Shown here one piece after another: positions 8,646 through 16,859 of a DNA stretch of 64,000 nucleotides; positions within the stretch are counted from its first letter, which is position 1; each line of letters starts with the position of its first letter. The notes beneath the pieces were generated by a model. The model did not search any database. It saw nothing but the letters and a program-made list of their open reading frames with translations, and was not told the DNA's origin. Source of the stretch: Acidovorax sp. SRB_14 (lineage in GTDB: Bacteria; Pseudomonadota; Gammaproteobacteria; Burkholderiales; Burkholderiaceae_C); assembly GCF_012932145.1 (NCBI RefSeq), contig NZ_MWOK01000008.1:98118-162117 (forward strand), in the 5' to 3' direction. The position numbers and the translations under genes are program-made.

Positions 8646-9940
8646 AGATCCGCTCCGTGCGAACCCGTGTCCACGGCTCTGTCAAAGAAGTAGCAAATGC
8701 GCTCCCGCGGCGACAGATAGTCGAGCGCCGCACGTGGCAGTTGCGCGGGCTTGAGACTGCGTCGGATGCCCAGCTCGGGAACGCTTTCGAGATCGAGTAC
8801 CGGCGCCTGGCCCTGGGGCACGCGCGGATCGTGCACCATCACCTTGGGACGCAGCGGGCGCGAGGAATTGACGGAAAGCACGATGGCAAACTGGTCGTTG
8901 ACCAGTTGCACGATGGAGCCTGGTGGATACACCCCCATCATGCGGATGAAAGCCCCCAACGTGACTGCTTCGAATTGGCCCTTGAACTGCGCAAACAGCA
9001 CCGACAGTGCTTCATGGGGCGTCAGCGCATCGGCCGCCCGCGCAGGGTTGCACAGGCCATCGTAGCGGTTCACCAGGGCCAGGATGCGCCCCGCCTTCCC
9101 CATGTCGTCGCCCAGCAGATGCAATGGGAAGCCGCTGCCATCGGCCATCTCGTGGTGCTGTGCGATGGCCGTCAGCACGGCGCTGGAGAAACCCATGCGC
9201 TGCGCCAAGGCCACCGACTTGCCCACATGCGACTGGTAAAGCGCCAGTTCGGCGGCAGACAGGATTTCGGGTGTCCAGACGCCCTTTTGGCGCAGGTGCA
9301 TCTTGCCCAGGTCATGGAGCAGTGCCGCCAGCCCCAAATCCTGAAGCTCCTCAGCGGCCATGCCCTGCGCCTTGCCCAGCAGCAAACTGAGCACCATTAC
9401 GTTGACCGGGTGCAATGCGCTGCGCTCACCCACCCCCTCAGAAAGGAGACGGATGACGGAATCGCCGCTGTGCAGCAGCGCATCAACACACTCTAATACC
9501 AATTCCCGACTGGTGTCGCGTGCATAGCTGATGTTGTCGGCAGCCGCAGCCACCAGCGCGCAGTAGCGCTGGGTCGCCACCATGAAACGCTGATCGCAGC
9601 GCGCGAGGCTTTGCCGGTACGCGCTCGGGCCGCTCGCCTGTGCCGAAGGGTCTACAGCGCCAGCGATGGGCGAGGACACCTGAGCTTCTGGCATTGCGTC
9701 GCCGCGTTCGAGGCCGGCGGAACCCACTTTTTCTAAGACATTCTCGTTCGGGAAAAGGTCGCCTTTTTCAGGAAAATACCGCACCTTCTCGAGCCCGAGG
9801 CTGCGAAGTGTATCGATCTGCGCTGAAGATGAAATCCGGAAACTGCTCACCGGAAAGGGATGGTGCATCCAGCCGATGTCAAGCTGGACAAACATGCCAA
9901 CGCGCAGCTGAGCGGGATCGATAAGGAGGGAATTTTTCAC
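8642..9940 (-). CDS. HD-GYP domain protein with N-terminal DUF3391
   Basis: 432 residues from the GTG at 9940. The N-terminus (NSLLIDPAQLRVGMFVQLD) matches DUF3391, which often precedes HD-GYP domains. The HD pair is in ALLHDLGK (about residue 209) and the GYP-loop region reads HHEMADGSGFP (262-272), so Tyr is Phe. The family hydrolyses c-di-GMP. An in-frame ATG at 10033 would add 31 residues with no resemblance to the family; a CATAAT hexamer lies inside that extension, which favours the shorter form. The end overlaps the GGDEF-EAL gene by four bases. Confidence 0.85.
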   Translation of the reverse strand: MKNSLLIDPAQLRVGMFVQLDIGWMHHPFPVSSFRISSSAQIDTLRSLGLEKVRYFPEKGDLFPNENVLEKVGSAGLERGDAMPEAQVSSPIAGAVDPSAQASGPSAYRQSLARCDQRFMVATQRYCALVAAAADNISYARDTSRELVLECVDALLHSGDSVIRLLSEGVGERSALHPVNVMVLSLLLGKAQGMAAEELQDLGLAALLHDLGKMHLRQKGVWTPEILSAAELALYQSHVGKSVALAQRMGFSSAVLTAIAQHHEMADGSGFPLHLLGDDMGKAGRILALVNRYDGLCNPARAADALTPHEALSVLFAQFKGQFEAVTLGAFIRMMGVYPPGSIVQLVNDQFAIVLSVNSSRPLRPKVMVHDPRVPQGQAPVLDLESVPELGIRRSLKPAQLPRAALDYLSPRERICYFFDRAVDTGSHGADL

Positions 9941-10054
9941 TTCGGGGTGCCTGACGTCGAGGATTACACCCCACACGGTTTGGCCGCCATTATGGGTGTC
10001 ATCTTGTAACGCTACCACAATGCGAGCATGCATTGTGCACGCCCTGCAGCCGCG

Positions 10055-10789
10055 CTAGCGGCACCACAGAGAAGGGCGATACACCAGGTCCATCCATAAA
10101 GCCCAGCTGGCCACGCCGCACAGCGCCACGCCCGCCAGCCGCGTGCCCCAGCTGGCGCGCGCGGCGTTAAGGCGCGCGCGCAGGCGCAGCCACAGCCAGG
10201 GGCCTGTCACCAGCCACACGCCGCTGCCGACGGCAAACAGCGCCATGGACAAAGCCCCCTGCAGGGCACCGCCACTGAGCGCGGCCACCAACAAAGCCGA
10301 ATACAGCAAGCCACAAGGCATGAGCGCCCACGCGAACCCGGTCACGAACACCCCTCCGGGAGCGGCCACCACGGGGCGCACGCGCGCCCACACGGCGCGA
10401 CCCGCGTCTTCCATCCACGCAGGCTGGCGCGCCTGCACCACCATCATCAGCCCCCAGGCCAGCACGGCGACGTGCAGCAGCGTCCAGACCGGGCGCAAGG
10501 CCATGGTCTGCTGCGTCATCCAGGCCAGGCTCTGCATCGCCATGGCCGCCACAGCCCCCGCGCTCGCATAGCCCGCCAAACGGCCACCATGGTAGGCCCA
10601 CAGACGCCGGGCCTTCCCGCCCCTGCGCATCCACTGCAGCGGCTGCACGGTGCGCGGCTCGCTGGTCTGTGCCACATCCTCGCGGCCCATACCGGTCACC
10701 GCGCTGCAGGGGGCAGCACACATGGCAAGGCAGTGGGGCCCACCCACGAGCCCCATGACCAAAGCAGTCCAGGCGATAGAAGCAATCAT
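10055..10789 (-). CDS. SafE/UreH-type membrane protein near the hemN-fnr locus
   Basis: 244 residues, about six membrane segments. The N-terminus MIASIAWTALVMGLVGGPHC continues LAMCAAPC, the Cys/His-containing motif of the small SafE-like proteins that accompany cytochrome oxidase and copper-handling genes. It ends 5 bases from hemN reading direction and is transcribed the same way, so it is probably in the hemN operon. By context it may help metal supply for cbb3 oxidase assembly, but this is inference; the sequence alone only supports an integral membrane protein of this family. Confidence 0.8.
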   Translation of the reverse strand: MIASIAWTALVMGLVGGPHCLAMCAAPCSAVTGMGREDVAQTSEPRTVQPLQWMRRGGKARRLWAYHGGRLAGYASAGAVAAMAMQSLAWMTQQTMALRPVWTLLHVAVLAWGLMMVVQARQPAWMEDAGRAVWARVRPVVAAPGGVFVTGFAWALMPCGLLYSALLVAALSGGALQGALSMALFAVGSGVWLVTGPWLWLRLRARLNAARASWGTRLAGVALCGVASWALWMDLVYRPSLWCR

Positions 10790-10794
10790 GAACC

Positions 10795-12177
10795 CTAAAT
10801 GATGCGCGAAAACCGCGCCCGGTTGCGGTCGGCCTGCAAGTACCTGTCAAACACGATGGCGATTCCGCGCACGAAGTACCAGCCCATGGGCGTCACCTCC
10901 ACACCGTCGTCGCTCATGCGCACCAAACCCTGCCCGGCCATTTCCTGCAGCTGCTCCAGTTCAGCGGCAAAATACTGCCGGAAATCCAGCAGCCAGGCCT
11001 GCTCCATCGGCTCAAACAGGATTTCGCCCTGGCACATCAAGGCCATGATGGCAGCGCGCCGCACCAGATCGTCGCGCGAGAGCGCCAGGCCGCGCACGAT
11101 CGGCAGCTTGCCCTGGTTGAGGCAGTCGTAATACTCATCGAGCGTCTTGGCGTTCTGGCTGTAAGTGGCGCCCACGCGGCCGATCGCGGAAACCCCCAAG
11201 GCGATCAGATCGCAGTCGGGCTGCGTGCTGTAGCCCTGGAAGTTGCGGTGCAGTCGCCCCTGGCGCTTGGCCACGGCCAGGGCATCTTCGGGCAACGCAA
11301 AATGGTCCATGCCCACATACACATAACCCGCCTGGCGGAAGGCTTCAAGCGAGCGCGACAGCATGGCCACCTTGGCCGACGCCATGGGCAGATCGGCCGA
11401 GATGATGCGGCGCTGCGGCTTGAAGCGCTCTGGCAGGTGCGCGTACGCGTACAGCGCAATGCGGTCGGGACGCAGCTGCGCGACCTGCGCCAGCGTGCGG
11501 TCGAACGACTCCGGTGTCTGGCGCGGCAGGCCATAAATCAGGTCGACATTGACCGACTCGAAACCCAGGGCCCGGGCCTCCGCCACCAGCGCAAACACCT
11601 GCTCCGCAGGCTGGATGCGGTGCACGGCCTTCTGCACTTCCGCATCGAAGTCCTGCACACCGAAGCTCAGGCGGTTGAATCCCAACTCGGCCAGCAGCGC
11701 CAACCGGTCCGCGTCCACCGTGCGCGGATCGACCTCGATCGAATACTCGCCGCCCGGCGCAAACGTGAAGCTGCGCCGCAGCATGGCCATGAGTTCGCGC
11801 AGGCCCGCGTCGGACAAAAACGTGGGCGTGCCCCCGCCTAGGTGCAGCTGGCTGACCACCTGCCCCCCCCCGCAATGGGCCACATGCAAGTCGACCTCGC
11901 GGCTCAGGTAACGCAGGTAGACATCGGCACGCTCTGGGTGTTTGGTGATGATCTTGTTGCAGGCGCAGTAGTAGCACAGCGACTCGCAAAAGGGAATGTG
12001 CACATACAGCGAGAGCGGCAGCGCCTTGCCCGCAGCGCCGAGACGGCGTTGCTGCAAGGCAAGCACGTACTCATCTTCCCCAAACGCCTCGACAAAGCGG
12101 TCGGCCGTGGGATAAGAGGTGTAGCGCGGCCCGGGGACGTCAAACCGGGTGAGCAATTCGGGGGTAACAGCGGTCAT
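10795..12177 (-). CDS. hemN: Oxygen-independent coproporphyrinogen III oxidase
   Basis: 460 residues. This radical-SAM enzyme converts coproporphyrinogen III to protoporphyrinogen IX without oxygen. The iron-sulfur cysteines are in CESLCYYCAC (C64, C68, C71), followed by the family segment HLGGGTPTFLSDAGLRELM. The start MTAVTPELLTRFDVPGPRYT is chosen because AGGAAGG lies a suitable distance upstream and the sequence matches family N-termini; an in-frame start 30 bases earlier is less likely. It is divergent from fnr with an FNR box between, so it is probably induced at low oxygen. Confidence 0.95.
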   Translation of the reverse strand: MTAVTPELLTRFDVPGPRYTSYPTADRFVEAFGEDEYVLALQQRRLGAAGKALPLSLYVHIPFCESLCYYCACNKIITKHPERADVYLRYLSREVDLHVAHCGGGQVVSQLHLGGGTPTFLSDAGLRELMAMLRRSFTFAPGGEYSIEVDPRTVDADRLALLAELGFNRLSFGVQDFDAEVQKAVHRIQPAEQVFALVAEARALGFESVNVDLIYGLPRQTPESFDRTLAQVAQLRPDRIALYAYAHLPERFKPQRRIISADLPMASAKVAMLSRSLEAFRQAGYVYVGMDHFALPEDALAVAKRQGRLHRNFQGYSTQPDCDLIALGVSAIGRVGATYSQNAKTLDEYYDCLNQGKLPIVRGLALSRDDLVRRAAIMALMCQGEILFEPMEQAWLLDFRQYFAAELEQLQEMAGQGLVRMSDDGVEVTPMGWYFVRGIAIVFDRYLQADRNRARFSRII

Positions 12178-12234
12178 GGAAAAAGCCTTCCTAGCGAACC
12201 AGCACACTGTGCAACACGGAAGCGCCCCTGTCCT

Positions 12235-12248
12235 TGACTTTGATCAAG
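12235..12248. promoter_or_regulatory. FNR box between hemN and fnr
   Basis: TTGAC-TTTG-ATCAA matches the consensus TTGAT-N4-ATCAA at nine of ten positions. Its centre is 34 bases from the centre of a CATAAT hexamer (12273-12278) just before the fnr start, near class II spacing. It could serve both genes. Confidence 0.8.
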
Positions 12249-12284
12249 GGTGTCTGCCGGGGTGGATGGTTCATAATTTGACCC

Positions 12285-13103
12285 ATGTCAGACGCACCCT
12301 CCACCCGCACCGCCCTGGCGTCCCCAGCTTCGCCCTCCGACACTGCGCATGGGACGCACCACAGTGGCAGCATTCCCATCCAGGTGACGCCCCAAGCGCT
12401 CAAGGTGGTCTGCTCCAACTGCAACCTGCGCGAGCTGTGCATGCCCATGGGCTTGAACGATGCGCAGCTGCAGCGCATCGATGAAGTGGTGGCGACACGC
12501 CGCAAGGTCAAGCGCGGTGCCACGCTGTTTCGCAACGGCGAGGAGTTCACCTCGCTGTATGCAATCCGCACCGGGTTCTTCAAAACCTGCGTGGCCACCG
12601 AGGACGGGCGCGATCAGGTCACGGGCTTCCAGATGGCGGGCGAGATCATCGGCCTGGACGGCATCGTCAACGACCAGCACACCTGCGATGCCGTCGCCCT
12701 CGAAGACGCCGAGGTTTGCGTCATGCCTTTTGACCGCATTGAGGAGCTGTCGCGTGAAGTGACTGCGCTGCAAAGCCATGTGCACAAGATCATGAGCCGC
12801 GAAATCGTGCGCGAGCACGGCGTGATGCTGCTGCTGGGCAGCATGCGCGCGGAAGAGCGCCTGGCCGCTTTCCTGCTCAACCTAGTGCAGCGCCTGCACA
12901 CGCGCGGCTTCTCGCAGTCCGAGCTGGTGTTGCGCATGACGCGCGAGGAAATCGGCAGTTACCTGGGCCTCAAGCTCGAGACCGTGAGCCGCACCTTCTC
13001 CAAATTCGTCGAGGAAGGCACCATGGAAGTCAAGCAGCGCCATGTGCGCATCATCGACCCCGATGCGCTCAGGCGCCTTGTCAATCCGCAAAACTGCGGC
13101 TGA
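12285..13103 (+). CDS. fnr: FNR-type oxygen-sensing transcription regulator
   Basis: 272 residues. Four cysteines that can hold the oxygen-labile [4Fe-4S] cluster are present: C43, C46, C52 (CSNCNLRELC) and C134 (QHTCDA). A cyclic-nucleotide-fold sensor, dimer helix and C-terminal winged helix follow; the recognition helix reads LGLKLETVSRTFSKF, with the E-SR pattern of FNR proteins that bind TTGAT. The start lies about seven bases after a CATAAT hexamer, so the message may be nearly leaderless, and the FNR box upstream suggests autoregulation. Confidence 0.95.
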   Translation: MSDAPSTRTALASPASPSDTAHGTHHSGSIPIQVTPQALKVVCSNCNLRELCMPMGLNDAQLQRIDEVVATRRKVKRGATLFRNGEEFTSLYAIRTGFFKTCVATEDGRDQVTGFQMAGEIIGLDGIVNDQHTCDAVALEDAEVCVMPFDRIEELSREVTALQSHVHKIMSREIVREHGVMLLLGSMRAEERLAAFLLNLVQRLHTRGFSQSELVLRMTREEIGSYLGLKLETVSRTFSKFVEEGTMEVKQRHVRIIDPDALRRLVNPQNCG

Positions 13104-13261
13104 TGAGCGCCTGCGCTGCGCTTATGCAAGACTGCAACAAGGCGACGCAAAAAAAGCCCCTGTCCGCTTGGAAAGGCGTTTTTTTCCCAGTAGCATCACC
13201 GGGCCAGTGGAGAAGCAGGTTTTCGCTGGTTCAATGACCACCCTAAAAAGGAAAACCCAAC

Positions 13262-13579
13262 ATGGCAACTGCAAAAAAAGCCCCGGCCCAGGCCGCCGCT
13301 GCTGACAAGGCCGCCGCTCCCGCCAAGAAGCGCACCCCCAACGCAGCCTTCATGAAGGCCCTGACGCCCAGCCCCGCCCTCGCCGCCGTGGTCGGCAATG
13401 CGCCGCTGCCGCGCACCGAAATCATCAGCAAGCTGTGGGTCTACATCAAGGCGCACAACCTGCAGGACGCCGCCAACAAGCGCATGATCAATGCCGACGC
13501 CAAGCTCAAGGAAGTCTTTGGCAAGCCCCAGGTGTCGATGTTCGAGATGGCCGGCCTGATCGGCAAGCACGTGAAGTAA
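13262..13579 (+). CDS. SWIB/MDM2 domain protein
   Basis: 105 residues. An Ala/Lys/Pro-rich tail (residues 1-25) resembles a histone-like nucleic-acid-binding tail, followed by a SWIB domain (about 28-105): SPALAAVVGNAPLPRTEIIS, KLWVYIKAHNLQDAANKRMI, and ADAKLKEVFGKPQVSMFEM. A good Shine-Dalgarno sequence (AAAAGGA) precedes the ATG. Stand-alone SWIB proteins are known in some bacteria, but their role is not established; DNA- or chromatin-associated function is inferred from the eukaryotic family and the basic tail. It is monocistronic, with its own terminator. Confidence 0.9.
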   Translation: MATAKKAPAQAAAADKAAAPAKKRTPNAAFMKALTPSPALAAVVGNAPLPRTEIISKLWVYIKAHNLQDAANKRMINADAKLKEVFGKPQVSMFEMAGLIGKHVK

Positions 13580-13604
13580 GTCAGGCAGCTGCACTTTTTC
13601 TTCC

Positions 13605-13629
13605 AAGCCGGCTTAGGCCGGCTTTTTTT
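13605..13629 (+). terminator. Intrinsic terminator after the SWIB gene
   Basis: Eight-base-pair stem AAGCCGGC / GCCGGCTT (13605-13612 with 13617-13624), four-base loop, T run. Confidence 0.88.
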
Positions 13630-13671
13630 CGCCTGTGCTTCCGGTCCGCTGTGGTTTTTGCGACCAATGCG

Positions 13672-13690
13672 AATGAGAATGCATTTCATT
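13672..13690. promoter_or_regulatory. Fur box before the TonB siderophore receptor
   Basis: AATGAGAATGCATTTCATT is a near-palindromic 19-mer close to the Fur consensus (TGAGAAT-G-CATTTCA core). It lies about 115 bases before the receptor start and no other gene intervenes. Confidence 0.75.
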
Positions 13691-13804
13691 TGATTTATCA
13701 TGGCGTGCTTGTCGAAGCACAGCCAGTTTCCCAGCCACTGCCTCGCGTTCCCTGCTGACACCCTTGCGGTGTCGGTTGTATTTTCAAACCCGACGGAGGC
13801 CAGA

Positions 13805-16057
13805 TTGGCACAACCACGCGCACAGCGCCGCAACCCCGCACTGCATTCCCCGCAGCCCCCCGCCCCCCTTTCCACAGCGTCGCCTGCCGACAAGGCCATG
13901 CTGCCCCTGGGCGCACTGATGCTGGCCGCGTCCGTGGGCAGCTGGGCGCAAACCACCGAGACCGCCACGCCCACTCTCTCGACCGTCACCGTGCACGGCA
14001 GCGCCGAGATCCAAAGCAAGGACACGCTGCGCGCCAAGAAGACCACCGTGGGCAAGGGCAACCAGGACATCCGCGACATCCCCCAGTCCGTGACGGTGTT
14101 CACCGAAAAGCTGATGAACGACCGCAACCAGGACGACTTCCGCGACGTTCTGCGCACCACGGCGGGCGTCACGTTCCAGGCGGGCGAGACCGGCGAGGAA
14201 GACGTGCGCCTGCGCGGCTTCTCGCTGGGCCAGGCCGGTGACATCTACACCGATGGCATGAAGGACGCACCGCTGTACGAACGCGACACCTTCAACCTCG
14301 ACCGCGTCGAGGTGCTCAAGGGTTCGGCCTCCATGCTGTTTGGCAAGGGCTCGACCGGCGGCGTGGTCAACCAAGTCAACAAGGCGCCGCTCCTGATCGA
14401 CCAACACGAAGCCTCGTACACCCTGGGCACGGGCAAAGAGCACCGCCTCACGGGCGACTTCAACTGGAAGACCGGCGAGAACGCAGCGCTGCGCCTCAAT
14501 GCCATGGTGCACAGCGCCGACAATTTCGGCGCCAAGCAGGACAAGCGCGGCATTGCGCCCACCTTCAGCTGGGGCATCGGCACGCGCGACGAGTTCTCGG
14601 TCGGTCTGTACTACCTGGATGTCCAGGGCCGCCCCAACTACAACCACCCGTGGATCAGCGACAACGGCAAGATCGTGCCCACCTTGCCGGCCAGGAACTA
14701 CTACGGCCTGGCCAGCGACCACCTCAACACCTCGTCGCAGTACCTGACCCTGGGCCACATCCACCGCTTCGGCGACGGCGGCGAACTGCAGACGCGCCTG
14801 CGCCACGGCCAATACGAGCGCGACCTGCTGGCCAGCGCGATCCGCTTTGGCTCGCCCATCACGTCGCTCGACCAGATCAACGCCAGCACGCCGCTGACGC
14901 GCGCATCCAAGGGCCGCATCGGCGAAAGCACGATGACGCAGATCCAGAGCGACTACACGAATTCGTTCCACTGGGGCGGCAAGAAGCACGACATCCTGGC
15001 CGGCGTCGACTACTACCACGACGACGCCCACCGCAACTCCAGCTATGCCAACCCGGCCGGTAATTCATCGGCCACCAACGGTCTGGGCACTTTCGTCGGC
15101 ACGCCCAACAACGGCGCGTCGGCGCCCGATGCGCGCGCGCCAGTGGCCTTCAACACCTTCAAGGCCCAGAACATCGGCCTGTACGTGCAGGACACGATGG
15201 CGCTGACCTCCACCGTCAAGCTGGTCGGCGGCCTGCGCTACGACCAGTTCAAGGCCTCGTACCGCAACGCCAGCGGCGCCTTGAGCGACGAAACCTCCGA
15301 CGGCCTGTGGAGCCCGCGCGTGGGTGCGCTGTTCCAGCCCAACGAGCTGGACTCCTACTACCTGTCCTATGGCTCCTCGTTCAACACCTCGGCGGACACC
15401 TACCAGTTCGGCAACGTGAGTGCCAGCACCGGATCGCTGGCCGACACGCCACCTGAAAAAAGTCGCAACATCGAGATCGGCGGCAAATGGGAGCTGTTCG
15501 AGCGCCGTGCGCTGCTGGGGGTGGCCGCGTTCTACAGCGAAAAATTCAACGAGCGCAACACCGACCCCGACAACCCGGGCTACCTGCTGTCGGGCAAGCG
15601 CCACGCCGCTGGTACGGAGTTCAACTTGGCAGGCCGCATCACGCCGAAGTGGGACATCTTCCTGAACCACACCTGGATTCCCAACGCCAAGATCGACAGG
15701 AGCACCACGGCCCTGGCGGCCAACGGCGGCGGCGCGCAGGTGCAAGGCGACCGCCCGGGCCTGACCCCCAAGCACAGCGGCAGCATCTGGAGCACCTATG
15801 TCCTGACACCGCAATTGCGCGTGGGTGCCGGCCTGACCTACCGTGGCAAGCAAAACCCCGAGGGTGCGCGCACCCTGGCGGCGAGCGGCTTTGCCACGGC
15901 CGACGCCATGGTCGAGTACAGCTTCGACGACAAGACCACGCTCAAGCTCAACGTCAGCAACCTGACCAACAAGCTCTACGCCGACACGCTGTACCGCGGC
16001 TTCTACGCCCCGGGCGCTGCGCGTTCGGTCCAGCTGACGCTCAAGACGCGCTTCTAA
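13805..16057 (+). CDS. TonB-dependent siderophore receptor (Fiu/catecholate-type)
   Basis: 750 residues. The TTG at 13805 is chosen as start because GGAGG lies 6-7 bases upstream and a signal peptide follows (KAMLPLGALMLAASVGSWAQ). The frame is open further upstream without a ribosome site. The plug domain shows DIRDIPQSVTVFTEKLMNDR, LRGFSLGQAGDIYTDGMKD and RVEVLKGSASMLFGKGSTGG, the pattern of ferric-siderophore receptors of the Fiu type, and the barrel ends YAPGAARSVQLTLKTRF with terminal Phe. A Fur box upstream and piuC downstream support iron uptake. The exact siderophore is unknown. Confidence 0.9.
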   Translation: MAQPRAQRRNPALHSPQPPAPLSTASPADKAMLPLGALMLAASVGSWAQTTETATPTLSTVTVHGSAEIQSKDTLRAKKTTVGKGNQDIRDIPQSVTVFTEKLMNDRNQDDFRDVLRTTAGVTFQAGETGEEDVRLRGFSLGQAGDIYTDGMKDAPLYERDTFNLDRVEVLKGSASMLFGKGSTGGVVNQVNKAPLLIDQHEASYTLGTGKEHRLTGDFNWKTGENAALRLNAMVHSADNFGAKQDKRGIAPTFSWGIGTRDEFSVGLYYLDVQGRPNYNHPWISDNGKIVPTLPARNYYGLASDHLNTSSQYLTLGHIHRFGDGGELQTRLRHGQYERDLLASAIRFGSPITSLDQINASTPLTRASKGRIGESTMTQIQSDYTNSFHWGGKKHDILAGVDYYHDDAHRNSSYANPAGNSSATNGLGTFVGTPNNGASAPDARAPVAFNTFKAQNIGLYVQDTMALTSTVKLVGGLRYDQFKASYRNASGALSDETSDGLWSPRVGALFQPNELDSYYLSYGSSFNTSADTYQFGNVSASTGSLADTPPEKSRNIEIGGKWELFERRALLGVAAFYSEKFNERNTDPDNPGYLLSGKRHAAGTEFNLAGRITPKWDIFLNHTWIPNAKIDRSTTALAANGGGAQVQGDRPGLTPKHSGSIWSTYVLTPQLRVGAGLTYRGKQNPEGARTLAASGFATADAMVEYSFDDKTTLKLNVSNLTNKLYADTLYRGFYAPGAARSVQLTLKTRF

Positions 16058-16086
16058 ACCCTGCCCCCACCTGTTGCGGACCCACC

Positions 16087-16776
16087 ATGTTCTTGCACCT
16101 CAAAAACATTCTCACCCCCGAAGAGGTCCAGACCGCCCGCGCCCTGCTGGGCGCCGACGCGCCCTGGATCGATGGCCGCAGCAGCGCCGGGGGTCAGGCC
16201 CTGACGCAGAAACGCAACGAGCAACTGGCGCAAGACAGCGCGCCATCGCACGAGCTGCGCGCGCTGGTGCTGGCGGCGCTGCAGCGCGACGCGCTGTTCT
16301 TTTCCGCCGCGCTGCCCAAAAAGATCTTCAACCCGCTGTTCAACCGCTACAGCGGCGAGAGCAATTTCTACGGCGCCCATGTCGATGGCGCCGTACTGCG
16401 CTCCAAGGCGCCCGAGCAATGGGTGCGCAGCGACATTTCCTGCACCCTGTTCCTGGCCGGGCCCGAGGAATACGAGGGCGGCGAACTGCGCATCCAAGAT
16501 GCGCACAGCGAGCGCCACGTCAAGCTGCCGGCCGGCGACATGGTGCTCTACCCCAGCTCGACCGTGCACCAGGTCGCGCCCGTCACGCGCGGCGCGCGCA
16601 TCGCCAGCTTCTTCTGGATCGAGAGCATGGTGCGCTCGACCGAGCAGCGCCTGCTGCTGTGGAACATGGACATGGACCTGCTCAAGCTGCGCAGCCGCGA
16701 CGGCGAAAACGACCCCGCCGTGGTGGGCCTGACCGGCACCTACCACAACCTGCTGCGCATGTGGGCCGATGCCTGA
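16087..16776 (+). CDS. piuC: PKHD-type Fe(II)/2-oxoglutarate dioxygenase
   Basis: 229 residues, the usual PiuC length. The metal triad is visible: H98 and D100 in YGAHVDGAV and the distal H161 in SSTVHQV; the 2-oxoglutarate-binding Arg is probably in PVTRGARIASFFWI. It starts 29 bases after the receptor stop, so it is in the same transcript. PiuC proteins are regularly paired with Fiu/PiuA-type receptors and are induced by iron starvation; a hydroxylation step in siderophore handling is supposed but not shown. Confidence 0.93.
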   Translation: MFLHLKNILTPEEVQTARALLGADAPWIDGRSSAGGQALTQKRNEQLAQDSAPSHELRALVLAALQRDALFFSAALPKKIFNPLFNRYSGESNFYGAHVDGAVLRSKAPEQWVRSDISCTLFLAGPEEYEGGELRIQDAHSERHVKLPAGDMVLYPSSTVHQVAPVTRGARIASFFWIESMVRSTEQRLLLWNMDMDLLKLRSRDGENDPAVVGLTGTYHNLLRMWADA

Positions 16777-16804
16777 AGCTCCGCTTGCGCGGCAGCACGC
16801 TCAG

Positions 16805-16859
16805 AAAATCGAAAACCATAGCTATCAGCGCTTGCCCTGATTGGGCTGGAGGCCATTTT
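16805..16859. repeat. Dispersed repeat copy before the alpha-hydroxyacid oxidase gene
   Basis: Contains ATAGCTATCAGCGCTTG, six spacer bases and ATTGGGCTGGAGGCCATTTT. The GGAGG within it and the TTG just after it appear to supply the ribosome site and start codon of the next gene. Confidence 0.7.

Noticed and set aside
13147..13187. Terminator after fnr
   Set aside because: A-run, GCC, GGC and T-run are arranged loosely with a 16-base loop; the stem is too weak to call.
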